Source of the DNA: Nageia nagi
Taxonomy: Eukaryota; Pinophyta
DNA length: 64,000 nt
NCBI GenBank assembly: GCA_050084985.1
Contig: JBITNC010000001.1
Location: 188,232,001 to 188,296,000, forward strand
Reading direction: 5' to 3'
A program made the translations under genes and the position numbers. Under the pieces are notes generated by a model. It had not been told where the DNA came from and did not search any database. It was given only the letters and a program-made list of their open reading frames with translations. Shown here one piece after another: positions 1 to 10,569 of the stretch. How positions within the stretch are numbered: position 1 is the stretch's first letter; every line of letters starts with the position of its first letter.

Positions 1-560
1 GGGCAATCCCCTTCTTGTGTTATGCAATAAACCTCCACTTCTTCTTCTTCATATAAGCAAGATGGATGTCTTAGCTTTTTTATTTTAAGTATTATTTCCT
101 CATCGTCTATATCTATAGGCATTAACGAAGAAACACTTGCCCTTGCATCAACATACCTACTATTTGTCCTTGGAATGCTCTCAATTGTATATTTATCAAA
201 GTGATTCAACAAATCAAAAATTGCTTCTTTACATGGTTTTAGCTTCTCATCCTTTGTATTGTAGATATCTTCAACTTGGATAACCATAAGTTTGAAATTG
301 CCATAGATATTCAATTCTTTGATTTTTAGCAAGGGAAATGCTCTTAGACCCAACAATAATGCTTCATACTCTGCCATGTTGTTAGTACAATCAAATCCAA
401 GTTTATATGCCATTAAGATTACATAATTAGTTGGAGAAACTAATACAATACCTGCTCCTGCTCCATGCGTACATTTAGATCGTCAAAATATGATGCCCAC
501 ATCTTTGGTTCATCTTTCATGTAACAAAAAACTCATCCGAAACCTCCCATTGATCACTAT
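1..560 (-). pseudogene. A: second RNase H (Tat/Ogre aRNH type), decayed
   Basis: RNase H degrades the RNA strand of the RNA:DNA hybrid during reverse transcription. The minus strand shows a first Asp in a YFDD context near 500, the typical CTNNMAEYEALLLGL stretch near 335-395 with the catalytic Glu, and then a spot where the usual GD(S) motif reads YGNFKL, so that catalytic Asp has become Asn. After this comes a linker that should lead to integrase outside the window. Several frameshifts and stops are present. The position downstream of RT is the usual one for Tat/Ogre elements and contrasts with element B. Confidence 0.85.
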
Positions 561-2034
561 AATAATGCATATGCATGCCACCATAACGTCCATGCTCTAA
601 AGGAGGCATATACTGATCATAATCATCTGGGAATTCTTCATGTACAGCTACCCTGTCATTAAGAGGAAACTTTGCTATTTCTAGCCTTTTATTGACTTTT
701 TTTAACTACATTGATATCAAATTCTTGAAACAACATTAACTATTTTGCTACTCTTCTTGACAAATATTGCCTAGCTATGAGGTATTTCAATGGATTTACT
801 GGACTAACAACATATATGGTGCAATACAACAAATAATGCCTCAATTTTTCTATTGCAAAAACTATACCAAAGTAGAGTTTTTCCATTGGAGTGTACCTTA
901 TTTCATAATCTATGAAAGTTTTTTTGAGATAGTAGATTGCTCTCTCCTTCTTTCCATAATTCTACTGGTATAACATTGCCCCCAAGGTAACCCTTATAGT
1001 TGAAATGTAGAGATATGCTTCTTTGCTAAAATCCTTATGTACTAAAATAGGAGGGTTAAACAAATATTATTTTATATTCTCAAATGCTTTTGATATTTTT
1101 CATCCCATATGAATTTAATATCCTTCTTTAATAAATGAGTAAAATGCAAACACTTATCTCCAAGTTGTGAAATAAATCTTCTTACCGAATTTATCTTACC
1201 TTAAAGACTTCTAAATTGCTTTAGATTTTTTGGAGGTGGGATACTTACAATTGCATTTACCTTCTTGGGATCCACTTCAATAACTCTTTTGGAAACCATA
1301 AATCCTAGTAATTTTTCTGAAGTGACACCAAAATCACACTTTTGTAGTTTTAACCTAAGCTTGTATTTCTTAAGTATGCCAAAAACTTCTTCAAGGAGCT
1401 CCAAACAATCCTATCCCTATTTAGATTTTACCAAGATATCATCAACATAAACATCTACAAATTTATGAATTTGCTCATGAAACATAGTTACCAGTGCACG
1501 CTGATAAGCTGCACCTACATTTTTCAATCCAAATGGCATAACTTTCTAAAAACTATTTTTCCAAGGTGTAGTAAAGGTTATTTTATGTTGATCGGTTGGA
1601 TTGACTAGAATCTGACTATAATTAGAAAAACCATCCATAAAAGATAACGTATCATGATTAGCAATACTATCCATAATCATATCAATATTTGACAATAAAA
1701 AATCATCTTTTGGGCATGCATTATTGATATCTTTGAATTCAATACAAATTCTTATTTCTTTAGTTGGTTTAGTGATAGGAACAATGTTAGCCATCCATTA
1801 TGAATAATCTATGAGTCTAATACAACCAACATTCAAAATTTTTCAATTTCTTTCTTGATTAGTAATGCCTTTGATGGATGCATCTTCCTTGGTTTTTGCA
1901 TAACAAGTTTTGTATCTTTTTTCAATGGTAAACTATGCATTACAAAATATGTATCTAAACCAAACATATCAAAATAAGACCAAGCAAAATTTTTATGACA
2001 TCCAATAAACTTGTTTTTGTACCTTTCTTGTTAT
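561..2034 (-). pseudogene. A: reverse transcriptase and connected RNase H, decayed
   Basis: RT copies element RNA into DNA. The minus strand shows a lead-in with FAWSY and HSLPLKKDTKLV (about 1990-1870), then MANIVPI and the FKDINNACPKDDF block (about 1795-1680), MDGFSNYSQI, and the catalytic motif VYVDDIL near 1440, which is intact. The GFMVSKRVIEVDPKKV palm/thumb block follows at 1330-1240. Below about 1200 a poorly preserved retroviral-type RNase H and connection follow. Stops and frameshifts separate the blocks, so this is dead. The frame upstream (towards 2039) continues in phase at 13802 once B and one target copy are ignored. Confidence 0.9.
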
Positions 2035-2039
2035 GGTAT

Positions 2040-3950
2040 TGTATTCTTTTAGAATTGCACTCTAGGTCAGGGTAACATATTATCATTCTTTTATTCTTTC
2101 ATTCTTTTCAAAAAACTTTTTTTATTCCAACTCTCTTCCTTTTAAAATTAAATTTGAGTCTTCTATCAGCCCTAAGATTGAAGAATTTTGGGTGTCATTA
2201 AGATCCAACTATTGTATGTTTAATTCAACTATTGTATATATGGGTCCTTATCTTTGATATTTTTTCATTATAAATTTCTATTCAAAGTTGATCGGGTGTT
2301 GTAATAATTCTAGTGGATTAACCTTAAATCACATTAGTAGTCAAATGGGGTAGGAACTGTATCTATAAAAGAATTATGTATAGGAAGAGAAAAGTCTAAA
2401 GAAATGTTTGGGAATTGTAAATACTGTTTTTGGAAGTTTTTGTAAATATAAGTTCAAATTATATCCAAGTAATCAACAGGAAGTGCCCAAATTAAATAGA
2501 GCCCATCGATTTTGAGCATTGATGTCAAAACTTTTGGCTAAAATCAACAGGTCTTAGAATAAGAAATGGTGGATGATGATTTAAGAAGATCCCAAATAGA
2601 GCTCATCAATTTTGAATGATGATGTCAGAAATTTTGGCTAAAATTAGTGGTTCTTGGAACAAGTAATGGTAGTTGATGATTCAAAAAGATCCCAGATAGA
2701 GCCTATCGATTTTGAATGATGATGTTAGAACTTTTGGCTAAAATCAACAGGTGCTAGAATAAGTAATGGTGGGTGATGATTCAAGAAGATCCTAGATAGA
2801 GCTCGCTGATTTTGAATGATGATGTTAAAAATTTTGGCTAAAATTAGTGGGTACTAAGAAGAGCCAGTTCATCAATAGAATCTGGAGAAAAAAAAATACC
2901 CACCAAACTAAGATAAGAGTAATGGATAAGAAGTAATACTTGGATCCACTTGATCTAAAGTGTTTGACCCTCGAGGCCTTGTTAATGTGTTAACTTTGAC
3001 TCAATTCCATATAACAGTGGTAGTTTCTTCTCAAACTAGGTTAATATACTGATCAAAACCCTTCATTACTCTATTCATTTAAGAACTATAGTATGGATCA
3101 TCAATGGTAGCAGTGAAGTAGATAGCTACCAATAGAACATAGTGCCAGATCATATCTATTAGACTGCAGATGAGTACTTTTTCAATTAGCTATAGCACCA
3201 TCTTCAATCAACTACAAGTCCAAAAAAGGAGTAGTCAATGACATATCAAGAGGATTATAGCTCAATGAATATGATTGTTTAAAAAATTCAAATTCTTAGA
3301 TAGTCATACTGTTGGTACTTATTCACTATGTAATCTAACATAGTTGTAAAATTTATTGTAAATAGTTTTCTTTGCTTATTTCAATCAAGATAAGTAATTA
3401 TGTATATTAATGATAGACAACAACCCACCAGGGCATGTAAATGTATAAATGGTAAACTGTTAGAAATCAAAGAAGTCAAATATTCTAGCAAATTTGCTCA
3501 AGTTTGTAAGATACTTTTATATATGATAATACAAATAAATAATGCTTTACCCTTTTGTAATAAGTGGTTGTTTATTATTTTTGTAAATGTTATGTATGAG
3601 ATGATGTCTTAAGTTGTGGTTGTGTATTGTGATTGCGAAACCCCAAGGGTAAGATATCTTGCTATTCTTAAACTTGGTTATATATTGTTGCTTGTGTTGC
3701 AATGCTTGAGCTATGAACTTCTTACTTTAGTTTCAGTTCAATTTATTAATCTCTTTTCTACCTTTTATCTCTTTCCTATTACTTTTAACCTTCATAATAG
3801 ATATGAACCAACCTATAACCTAGAGATTGAGCAGAAAACTAACACAAGCACATTCTCACTACCTTCTACTCTTTCAAAAAACCTACTATTGCAAAAAATG
3901 GAGAACTCAACTAGACCAAACCCTTTAAGGTTACATTATACTGATCAATA
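2040..3950 (+). repeat. B: 5' LTR
   Basis: A direct repeat of 11890-13796. It starts TGTATTC directly after the target copy GGTAT and ends GATCAATA, where the other copy has GATCAACA (CA decayed to TA). It should carry the element's promoter and polyadenylation signals. Open frames inside it (for example 3616-3951) have no homologue and are chance ORFs. It contains four ~100-bp tandem units. Confidence 0.93.
2500..2880 (+). repeat. B 5' LTR: four ~100-bp tandem units
   Basis: Units begin with ATCGATTTTGAATGATGATG or a variant near 2505, 2604, 2705 and 2805, and each contains TTTTGGCTAAAAT and AGTAATGG. The same array sits in the 3' LTR at 12337-12700, so it was present before insertion and is part of the LTR design, probably its U3 promoter part. 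Confidence 0.88.
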
Positions 3951-3967
3951 GTAGAAACTTTCATTTT

Positions 3968-3985
3968 TGGTATGCCCGATGGAGC
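3968..3985 (+). other. B: candidate primer binding site
   Basis: TGGTATGCCCGATGGAGC starts with the TGG expected to pair with a tRNA CCA end. It lies 17 bases past the LTR end, which is farther than usual. Element K has the related site TAGTATGCCCAGTGGGACC just past its LTR, which supports the call. I cannot name the primer tRNA. The site does not resemble the initiator-Met type seen in C and L. Confidence 0.5.
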
Positions 3986-4129
3986 ATAAACTAAAATTCC
4001 ATATTTTAGGGGCATAAATAGACTAGATAGCCATGTTTAGTGGGATATCAATTTGATTCTTCAAAGATTATAAAGTTCTTTTAACTTTATTGGTGACTTT
4101 ATTGTTAACTAGTCATTATTTCAAACCTT

Positions 4130-5460
4130 GGCACCTCCAAAATGTAGACTTACTAGAAGTAGTGCCAAAAATTCCCTTAGAAAGCCTAAGTTTCAAGAGC
4201 TATTAGTTCTTTATAGGAGGACTAGGTAAAATATTTCATAGGTTATATCCCCTGTAGTTCCTTTAAGGGAAATCCCACTATTATTTGTATTTAATTCAGC
4301 CTTAGAAAATCCTTCACCTGCTACCAATACTCCAAGCATGACTTAGCCAATAGATTTTTCTTCTTGAAATAATGGTCACCCTTTGGTTGTTACTTCTAAC
4401 TCCTTTGCTATACCTCAAATAACATTCAAAGTTTTGCCTAAGTACGATGGGTCTAGTAAAACACCATATGAACATTGTCAAGATGTATCTTTGTTAGCTT
4501 CAAGCTTTGATATCATTGATGAAACTATGACGATTAGGTTATTATCACACTCTTTTGAAGACAAAGTAATTGAATGGTTCAAACTCTCACATCTCAATCT
4601 ATAAATTCATGGAGAGAGTTATGTTAAGCTTAATAAAAAAAATTGCTACAGATGGTGATGATAGTACATTCTTTAGCCTTATAGTATTTATAAAAAAACA
4701 TCCTTATATGCCCATTTATGATTTTAATATTAGATTTGAGAGAATATGGAAGTTTATTCCAATAAAGATTAGACCAACAAGTGCATAAGCTCTGGCATAT
4801 TATAAAAGGGCCTTTCTCTTAGACCTTAATATGCTCATTGTTATGTCAGGAGATACCTTCCCAGATGTTTACCAGATAGCAAAAAATTTTGAGCATACCT
4901 TGGTATCCTATGAAAAGATGCAACCTAGAGCTATTGTACCATTATTTCTTGATTTACGTCTTAAACAAGTCCCTCAAATTATTCAAATTGGAGTTTTAGC
5001 CTTACCACCTCTTTCCAAGTCTATTATTCAAAATCAGATACTAGCATTATTTGCTTTTACATCCACTAGTGCTAATACTGATTTCAATTCTCAAGAAGAG
5101 GAAAGGATAAGGTAATTGAAGATAACTATCAAAAATCTTACCAATAAGTTCACTCTACAAGAAAGGTGGAATCAAGATTTTAATTACAAAAGATATAACA
5201 ATCAGTATCAATCTAGATTCTAGCCTAAAATGAACTAGTCAGAATAATCAAGTGCCCTAAAAATAATTAAAAATGATGTTATGATGAGTTCTACAAAAAG
5301 TATTTCTTCAAGCATTACAGAATGGTGTTCCCTATGTTCATCTCCTTATTTTCCAGACTCATGTATGATTTATCAACATCAATCTTTGGGATTACATTCA
5401 AACCAAATGGTGGAACCTGCATTAGATCCTGCTGCTAATCTCACCATGGTAAATTTTTAG
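4130..5460 (+). pseudogene. B: gag remnant
   Basis: Gag forms the virus-like particle. A capsid-like stretch with FKVLPKYDGSSKTPYEHC and MTIRLLSHSFEDKVIEWFK (4430-4585) is followed, after a frame slip near 4590, by FMERVMLSLIKK and further capsid-like sequence to 5115. A Cys/His-poor knuckle-like motif WCSLCSSPYFPDSC lies near 5324-5365. In-frame stops occur at several sites, mostly TAG or TAA where Gln would be expected. The start is uncertain. Coding-like sequence begins near 4130, about 160 bases past the candidate primer site. Confidence 0.75.
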
Positions 5461-5649
5461 CTTCTAGGATAGACTGAATAATAAGGGAACTATTTTCAAA
5501 CTAGAGATTCTTCTTTAACAACTCCATAACAACCCCTATTTACTCAAGAAAATCAACCATCTATTCCAATACTACTTGAACATAAGAAAGCTAAGGCTCC
5601 CTTAGCCCAACCTCAGAATCAATAAGATCAATTCCTGACACATCTGGGT

Positions 5650-6456
5650 AATGTTTCTCCAAATCTAGGTACTAATGTTCTTGCTTAAACAAATTTCGTT
5701 GCTATCAGAAAAGAAGTTTGGGAGAAGGAGAATCCTAATACTTTGAGGTATCCTTTTATTACATATTATTATAAAGAAAAGGCCATTCAATAACTCAAAA
5801 CACATCAACAAGCGAAATTAAGTAATTTTGTTCCATATACTCCATATAATATTATAGAAGAACTAAAGAAAACTCTTTCTAAGATGACTATGTTTGATGC
5901 ATTAAAGATACCAGGTTAATTAGATCTTTTGCAAGAGGCCTTGAAATTAAAAAATATTAAGAAGAGGGTAAATGAAGAAAATATTATCTTTGCAATATCT
6001 GATGACATCCCTCTAGCTCCCATAGGTATAAGAAGATCTCCATCATTCTATCTATCCTTAAGATTAGAAGGTTGGGTAGTAATTAATTGTATGATAGATA
6101 TCAAAATTGTAATAACTATCATTCCTAAAGTTGTTGCAAATGAAATGAAGTTATATATTATAAGATATATTGATGGTGTCATACAATTAGATTCTTCCTC
6201 TGTAGATGTCGTTGGTTATGTTAAAAAGGTCCCAATAACTTTAAATGCATTATTTAACATTTGTGTTATTCAAGATATCATTGTGGTCGATCTTCCACCT
6301 CTATTTGGATTATGTCTATCCAAAGAATTCACTGTTAAATTGGAAGGGTATTTAGCTTTAGACTATAATTATCTTTTACTTCCCTTCCATGACAAACAAG
6401 TAAAAATTCTAAATGAGGGCACCAAAAGTGTTCACCTGAAGAAGATCACAGAATAA
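5650..6456 (+). pseudogene. B: retroviral-type aspartic protease region
   Basis: The protease processes the gag-pol polyprotein. The frame 5929-6456 is open for about 175 codons and contains PSFYLSLRLEGWVVINCMID followed by VITIIPKVVANEM, the layout of the plant gypsy protease active site. The normal D-S/T-G triplet reads D-I-K here: the Asp is kept and the rest is lost. LPPLFGLCLSKEF and DYNYLLLP downstream match the C-terminal half of the fold. It is a readable but inactive copy. It leads directly into the RNase H block. Confidence 0.75.
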
Positions 6457-6609
6457 AACTATTTGAATGGCCCTCAACTTGTGGAAGTATTTGAAAGGGA
6501 TGCACTTAGGGAATCACTCCTAACAACTGAAGTTCTTTCAACAAATGATTTAAATTATTAGGTCATCGATGCTAGCATAGGTAATTATTATTTATATAAA
6601 AACATGTAG

Positions 6610-7040
6610 ATAATTTTGATCATAGCTAAAAAAGAACATGAGATATGGACAATGTACTTTGATGGATGCAGATGAAAGTATGGATGTAGAGCTAAAGATG
6701 TATTCAAATCTCTAGAAGGACATAAGAAAAGATTCTCTTTCAGATTCATATGGATTTATACAAATAATGCTATAGAATATGAAACCTTTTGTTTAGGGTT
6801 ATCTAAAGCGATCAGTATAGGCATCAGATGCCTAATTATCCATGGTGATTTAGAATTAGTCATAAAGCAAGTCAGAAACCAAATTAATGCAAAACATCAT
6901 TATATGAAGACCTATAGGAATAGAGTTTGAGATTTATTGGATTCATCCTTAACTATAAATTTTATATCTATTCCTAAAAGGCACAACTAAATAGTTGATG
7001 CACTTGATAGAAAAGGAGCACATTATAATCTTGCTCATTA
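6610..7040 (+). pseudogene. B: RNase H domain located upstream of reverse transcriptase
   Basis: The plus strand reads WTMYFDGC (first Asp), YTNNAIEYETFCLGLSKA (catalytic Glu), IRCLIIHGDLELVIKQVRNQ (second Asp) and VDALDRKGA (fourth acidic residue), so the full D-E-D-D set is visible. Stops occur at codons where Arg or Gln is expected. The domain sits between protease and RT, and a continuous linker (7040-7640) joins it to RT in readable frame. In Tat/Ogre elements this second RNase H normally lies between the RT-associated RNase H and integrase, as it does in A and I here. B still has its normal RT-associated RNase H at 8380-8690, so this is a second domain in an unusual place. Confidence 0.85.
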
Positions 7041-8340
7041 TAAAAGAGGAGCTCTTGGAGTCAAAGTTCAATGTAGGCCTTTAGTACCTAATGCTCCAAA
7101 TTTCTAGCAAGTATTTGATTTTGATGACCATATTATGAACTTCTTCTTAGATGAAGCAGTAGCTCACACTTTTGGTATTCAGTAATTACCTGATTATTTC
7201 CAAGAATCAGATGTTATCTAACTTAGAAATAATTTTATACCAAAAGGATTACCCTCTTTTGAGAGATTGTTTGATTTAGAAGTTGTACAGAAAGCTAAAG
7301 CCTTGGCTATCCAGAAGGAGAGTTACGTTGAACTCAAAATAGAATTTGAAAAGCATATAGAGGTAGGCTCAAAATGTTCTAATGAAGAAAAAGCTATTAT
7401 GTTTCAAATCTATCATGAGTTCTTGAAAGCAATTTCTTGGATTTATGATGATTTCAAGACATGATAAAAATGTCATTTAGCACATAATTGAGCTTGAACT
7501 AGATGCCAAACCATACAAAAAAAAAAATCCAATCAACCCAAAAATAGAAGAAGCTATAAAATAAAAATTGATTAAGCTACTTGATTCAAAAATTATTTAT
7601 CTTATCAAGCATTTTTCATGAGTTGCAAATTTGGTTCCTATTAAAAAAAAAAAGTGGAGAAATTAGACTTTGTGTTAATTTTAAAAATTTGAATCAAGTG
7701 TCTCTCAAAGATAATTATCCTCTTCCATCTATAGAATAGATTCTACATACAATAGCTAGAGCTTGCTATTTTTCAATGATTGATGGCTACTCAGGATTTA
7801 ACCAGATTTGGATGAAAGATAAAGATTAATACAAAATTGCATTTACAATCAAATGGAAGACATTTGCCTTTCAAAGAATGCCTTTTGGTCTTTCTAATGC
7901 AGGAGCTACTTTTTAAAGAGCAATGGATCATGAATCTGGTAAAATAATAAATAAGATTATCTTAGTCTATTTGGATGATCTTACTATATTATCTAAAAGT
8001 AGAAAAGATCATCTTAAATATCTTAGAAATTTTTTTTAAAAATGCATAAAATTTGGCATTTCAATTAATCTAAAAAAATCTATTTTTATGGTTAATTAAG
8101 AAAAATTACTTGACCACATTATCTTAGAGGAAGGATTAATGATTGATCCATATAGAGTGAAAGCTATTGAAGCATTACCACTCCCTTCTAATAAGAAATC
8201 CTTGCAATCATTTCTTAATTAGATAAATTTTGTTAGAAAATTCATTAATGATTTTTCAGAAATTGTATCTTGAATCATTTCAATGCAAAAAAAGGATGCT
8301 ATATTCTCTTAGTCAAGTAATGCAAAATTTGCCTTTAAAG
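7041..8340 (+). pseudogene. B: linker and reverse transcriptase
   Basis: A linker (7041-7640) contains FERLFDLEVVQKAKALAIQK and, near 7430, AISWIYDDFKT, the counterpart of the FAWSY lead-in. RT follows with VANLVPIKKK (7621-7650), VNFKNLNQVSLKDNYPLP (7674-7727), MIDGYSGFNQIWM (7779-7817), RMPFGLSNAGATF (7876-7914) and the active site VYLDDLTILS (7966-7995), which is intact. The thumb region EEGLMIDPYRVKAIEALPLP is at 8125-8184. About a dozen stops interrupt it, most at expected Gln codons. There is a frame slip near 7470-7650. Confidence 0.9.
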
Positions 8341-8850
8341 AAATTAAAAAGGCTATAATAGAAGTTCTTGTGCTTAAAAATTCTGATATATCAAAAGATT
8401 TCATCATGTATGCATATAGAGTAGAAAGAAGCATTGCTGTAATTCTAGTACAGAAAGATGATAACAAAGAAGAACATTTGATAACCTTTCATAGGCAAAC
8501 ATGGCATCAACACTAGAAAAGGTACTCATTTATTAAAAGCAAGTGTTTTTCATAATGAAGGAACTTAAAAAATTTAAGCATTATCTTTCACAATAGAATC
8601 TGTGTATTTATTATCCATCCAGATGTAAAAAAATATGTTATACAAGGAGACTTAGGTGAAGAAAAAGCTAGTTGGATTACTAAAATAATGTAATATGATA
8701 TAGAAATTAATCTAATGAAGCTGATCAAAGGTAGGGATATTTATGAAAATATAGCATAAGCTTCACATATGATTGTTATTGTGGAGGACGATGAGCAAGT
8801 AAATGAAGAAAATGATTGGATTAAGTTATTTTTAGTTTTAAACTGGTAAA
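8341..8850 (+). pseudogene. B: RT-associated RNase H and connection region
   Basis: Follows RT in the usual place for a gypsy tether/RNase H. Recognisable blocks are IAVILVQKDDNKEEH (near 8430-8480), an FKHY-like stretch near 8560-8590, HPDVKKYVIQGDLGEEKASW (about 8615-8675) and IKGRDIYENIA (8727-8758). Catalytic residues are not clearly preserved. It matters because it shows that the RNase H at 6610-7040 is an additional domain and not the normal one moved. Confidence 0.7.
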
Positions 8851-8889
8851 TGTCTTGAATCTTTAAATAGATTTTAGAGATGGAGATTC

Positions 8890-10070
8890 AAGTTGCATGC
8901 CTTGAAGTTTGTGATGATAGATGACCATCTATATAGAAAGAACTTTGATAAAACCCTATTAAAATGTATGAATCATGATGAATTTCAAAGAATATTGCAT
9001 GAATTTCATTATGAATTTTCTAGAGGGAATTATAGTGGACCAACTACAATAATAAAAATTTTACAATTTATGTATTATTGGCCCACCATATTTCAAGATT
9101 CATTCAAAATTGCTTGGAAATATGATAAATATAGCAAATTTATGAGAAAAAGAAGGTAAGCTGCAATGCTTCTTAAACCTATGATAGTTGAGGAACCCTT
9201 TCAATAATGAGGCATGGACTTCATTGGTGTTATAAAACCAAATTTCTCAATAGGCCATAAGTTCATCTTGACTGCAGACTATTTTACTAGATGGTTAGAA
9301 GCAATCCCATGTAAGAATGCAGATCAAAAAGTGATGATAAAAATGATCAAAAGGATAATCACTTACCTAGGAATCCCATAAACTATTATCTTTGATAATG
9401 GCTCGACATTTATTAAAAGTGATTTGTCAAAATTTATTGTTGAATATGGGATATTGTGATTATTCTCTTCAAATTGTTACCCATAAGGTAATGGGTTAGC
9501 TAAATCAACTAATAAGAACTTAACTTGGATCATCAAAAGAACAATTGAAGAGAATCCTAGATAGTGGCATACACACTAGACTTTGCATTATGGGTAGATA
9601 GAATCAACATTAAATCAGCAATCAAAATGTCCTCATATGCACTGGTATATATTAAAAGATCTATGTTGCCAATACACGTTGAGTTACTAGCTTAACAAAT
9701 CTTGCAAAACATGGAGGACCATGAATTCGAGCCACTACAATCAAGGTATAATCAACTTTTGAAATTAGAGGAAGATCGAAACAAAGCATATGAGTCATTT
9801 TAGTATTATCACCACATCATCAAGAAATGGTTTGATAAGAAAAAGTCTTCCTAGGTGAAATTTGAACTAGTTGATATTGTCCTCAAGTGAGATGAAGAGA
9901 TAGCAAAGCTTAGAATATATGAAAAATTTGACTCTCTATGGAGCGGGCCTTATATCATCACTCAAGCCATGCAAAGTAATGCATTCAAGTTATAAGAGAT
10001 CATTGGGTCCCAAGAATTAACTATTCCTATTAACGGGATCTATTTAAAGCATTATCAAGTGATAAGGTGA
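8890..10070 (+). pseudogene. B: integrase
   Basis: Integrase inserts the cDNA. The N-terminal zinc-binding part (8893-9159) has HALKFVMIDDHLY and LHEFHYEFSRGN...YYWPTIFQDSF. Its CxxC is partly lost (WKYDKYSKF). The core shows GMDFIGVIKPNFSIGHKF, TADYFTRWLEA (first Asp, near 9275) and TIIFDNGSTF (second Asp, near 9390). The third catalytic residue in GNGLAKSTNKN (near 9495) is Lys (AAA) where Glu is expected, a single G-to-A change. The C-terminal part with GPYIITQAM lies near 9940-9980. There are several stops. Confidence 0.88.
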
Positions 10071-10569
10071 TCTTGTAGCACCCACCAAAAATGTGTAATG
10101 TATATAATTTCAAAAAAAAGAAAGGTGTGTTTTTAAGGGTTGTACATCTTCTAGACATAGCTTCCAAGAAAGTAGTTAGCCATTAATGCTTAGCATTAAT
10201 TCAACATGATCTAAAGTTAATATCTATGCATCGGTAAGCCACCAACTCAACAAGGCTATATTTAAGAGAAGATTTCCTCAAATTTCTCAAATTGTCATAT
10301 GGGTACTTAATTTAAATTTGGCACACTCCTTATCTACTCATCCAAGTTATGATAGCCCAATCTTTATGATGTGCGAATCTTGATACCCTAAATATTAATT
10401 TCCATTAATAGAAATCCTACAAACCTTTGGATGAATAAAACATCTTGCATACCCTTTGACTCAACACTTAGCCATTTTTGAGCATACCAATTTCTAGAGT
10501 GACTAGAGCTTATAGTTTGCAAAGTTGAGTTGAGAAAGGAGATACAGAATTTCAAGACCTTATAGAGTA
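10071..10569. other. B: non-coding stretch between integrase and extra ORF
   Basis: About 500 bases follow the last integrase-like codons. Open frames here (for example minus strand 10388-10579) have no recognisable motif. It may hold a promoter or spacer for the extra ORF; I see no direct signal for either. Confidence 0.4.

Larger units (their letters stand above)
1..2039 (-). mobile_element. Element A, pol 3' part: Tat-type Ty3/gypsy, left side of insertion B
   Basis: Minus-strand gypsy pol remnant. Reading leftwards it runs reverse transcriptase, its own RNase H, then a second (Tat/Ogre-type) RNase H, and it leaves the window at position 1 before integrase. The other half (gag and protease) lies at 13797-16640, beyond element B. 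The target duplication GGTAT (2035-2039) ends this part. The domain order and the RT signature around NNACPKDD are those of the Tat/Ogre lineage. The 3' LTR lies outside the window, so the age cannot be read from LTRs. Confidence 0.9.

Noticed and set aside
2035-2039. Shared target sequence GGTAT of B and E as a sign of site preference
   Set aside because: Two cases only, from different element classes. The other insertions have unrelated target sequences (ATCAA, GAGCC, ATCTA, TCTAT, GCTCT, TAGAA).
3616-3951. 111-codon frame ending at the B 5' LTR end
   Set aside because: It lies wholly in the LTR, is not kept open in the paired LTR, and has no recognisable motif.
3951-3963. Alternative B 5' LTR end at CTTTCA (3963)
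   Set aside because: It would give better spacing to the primer site, but the 3' LTR ends at 13796 directly before GGTAT, and the following bases encode element A. The target duplication decides for 3950.
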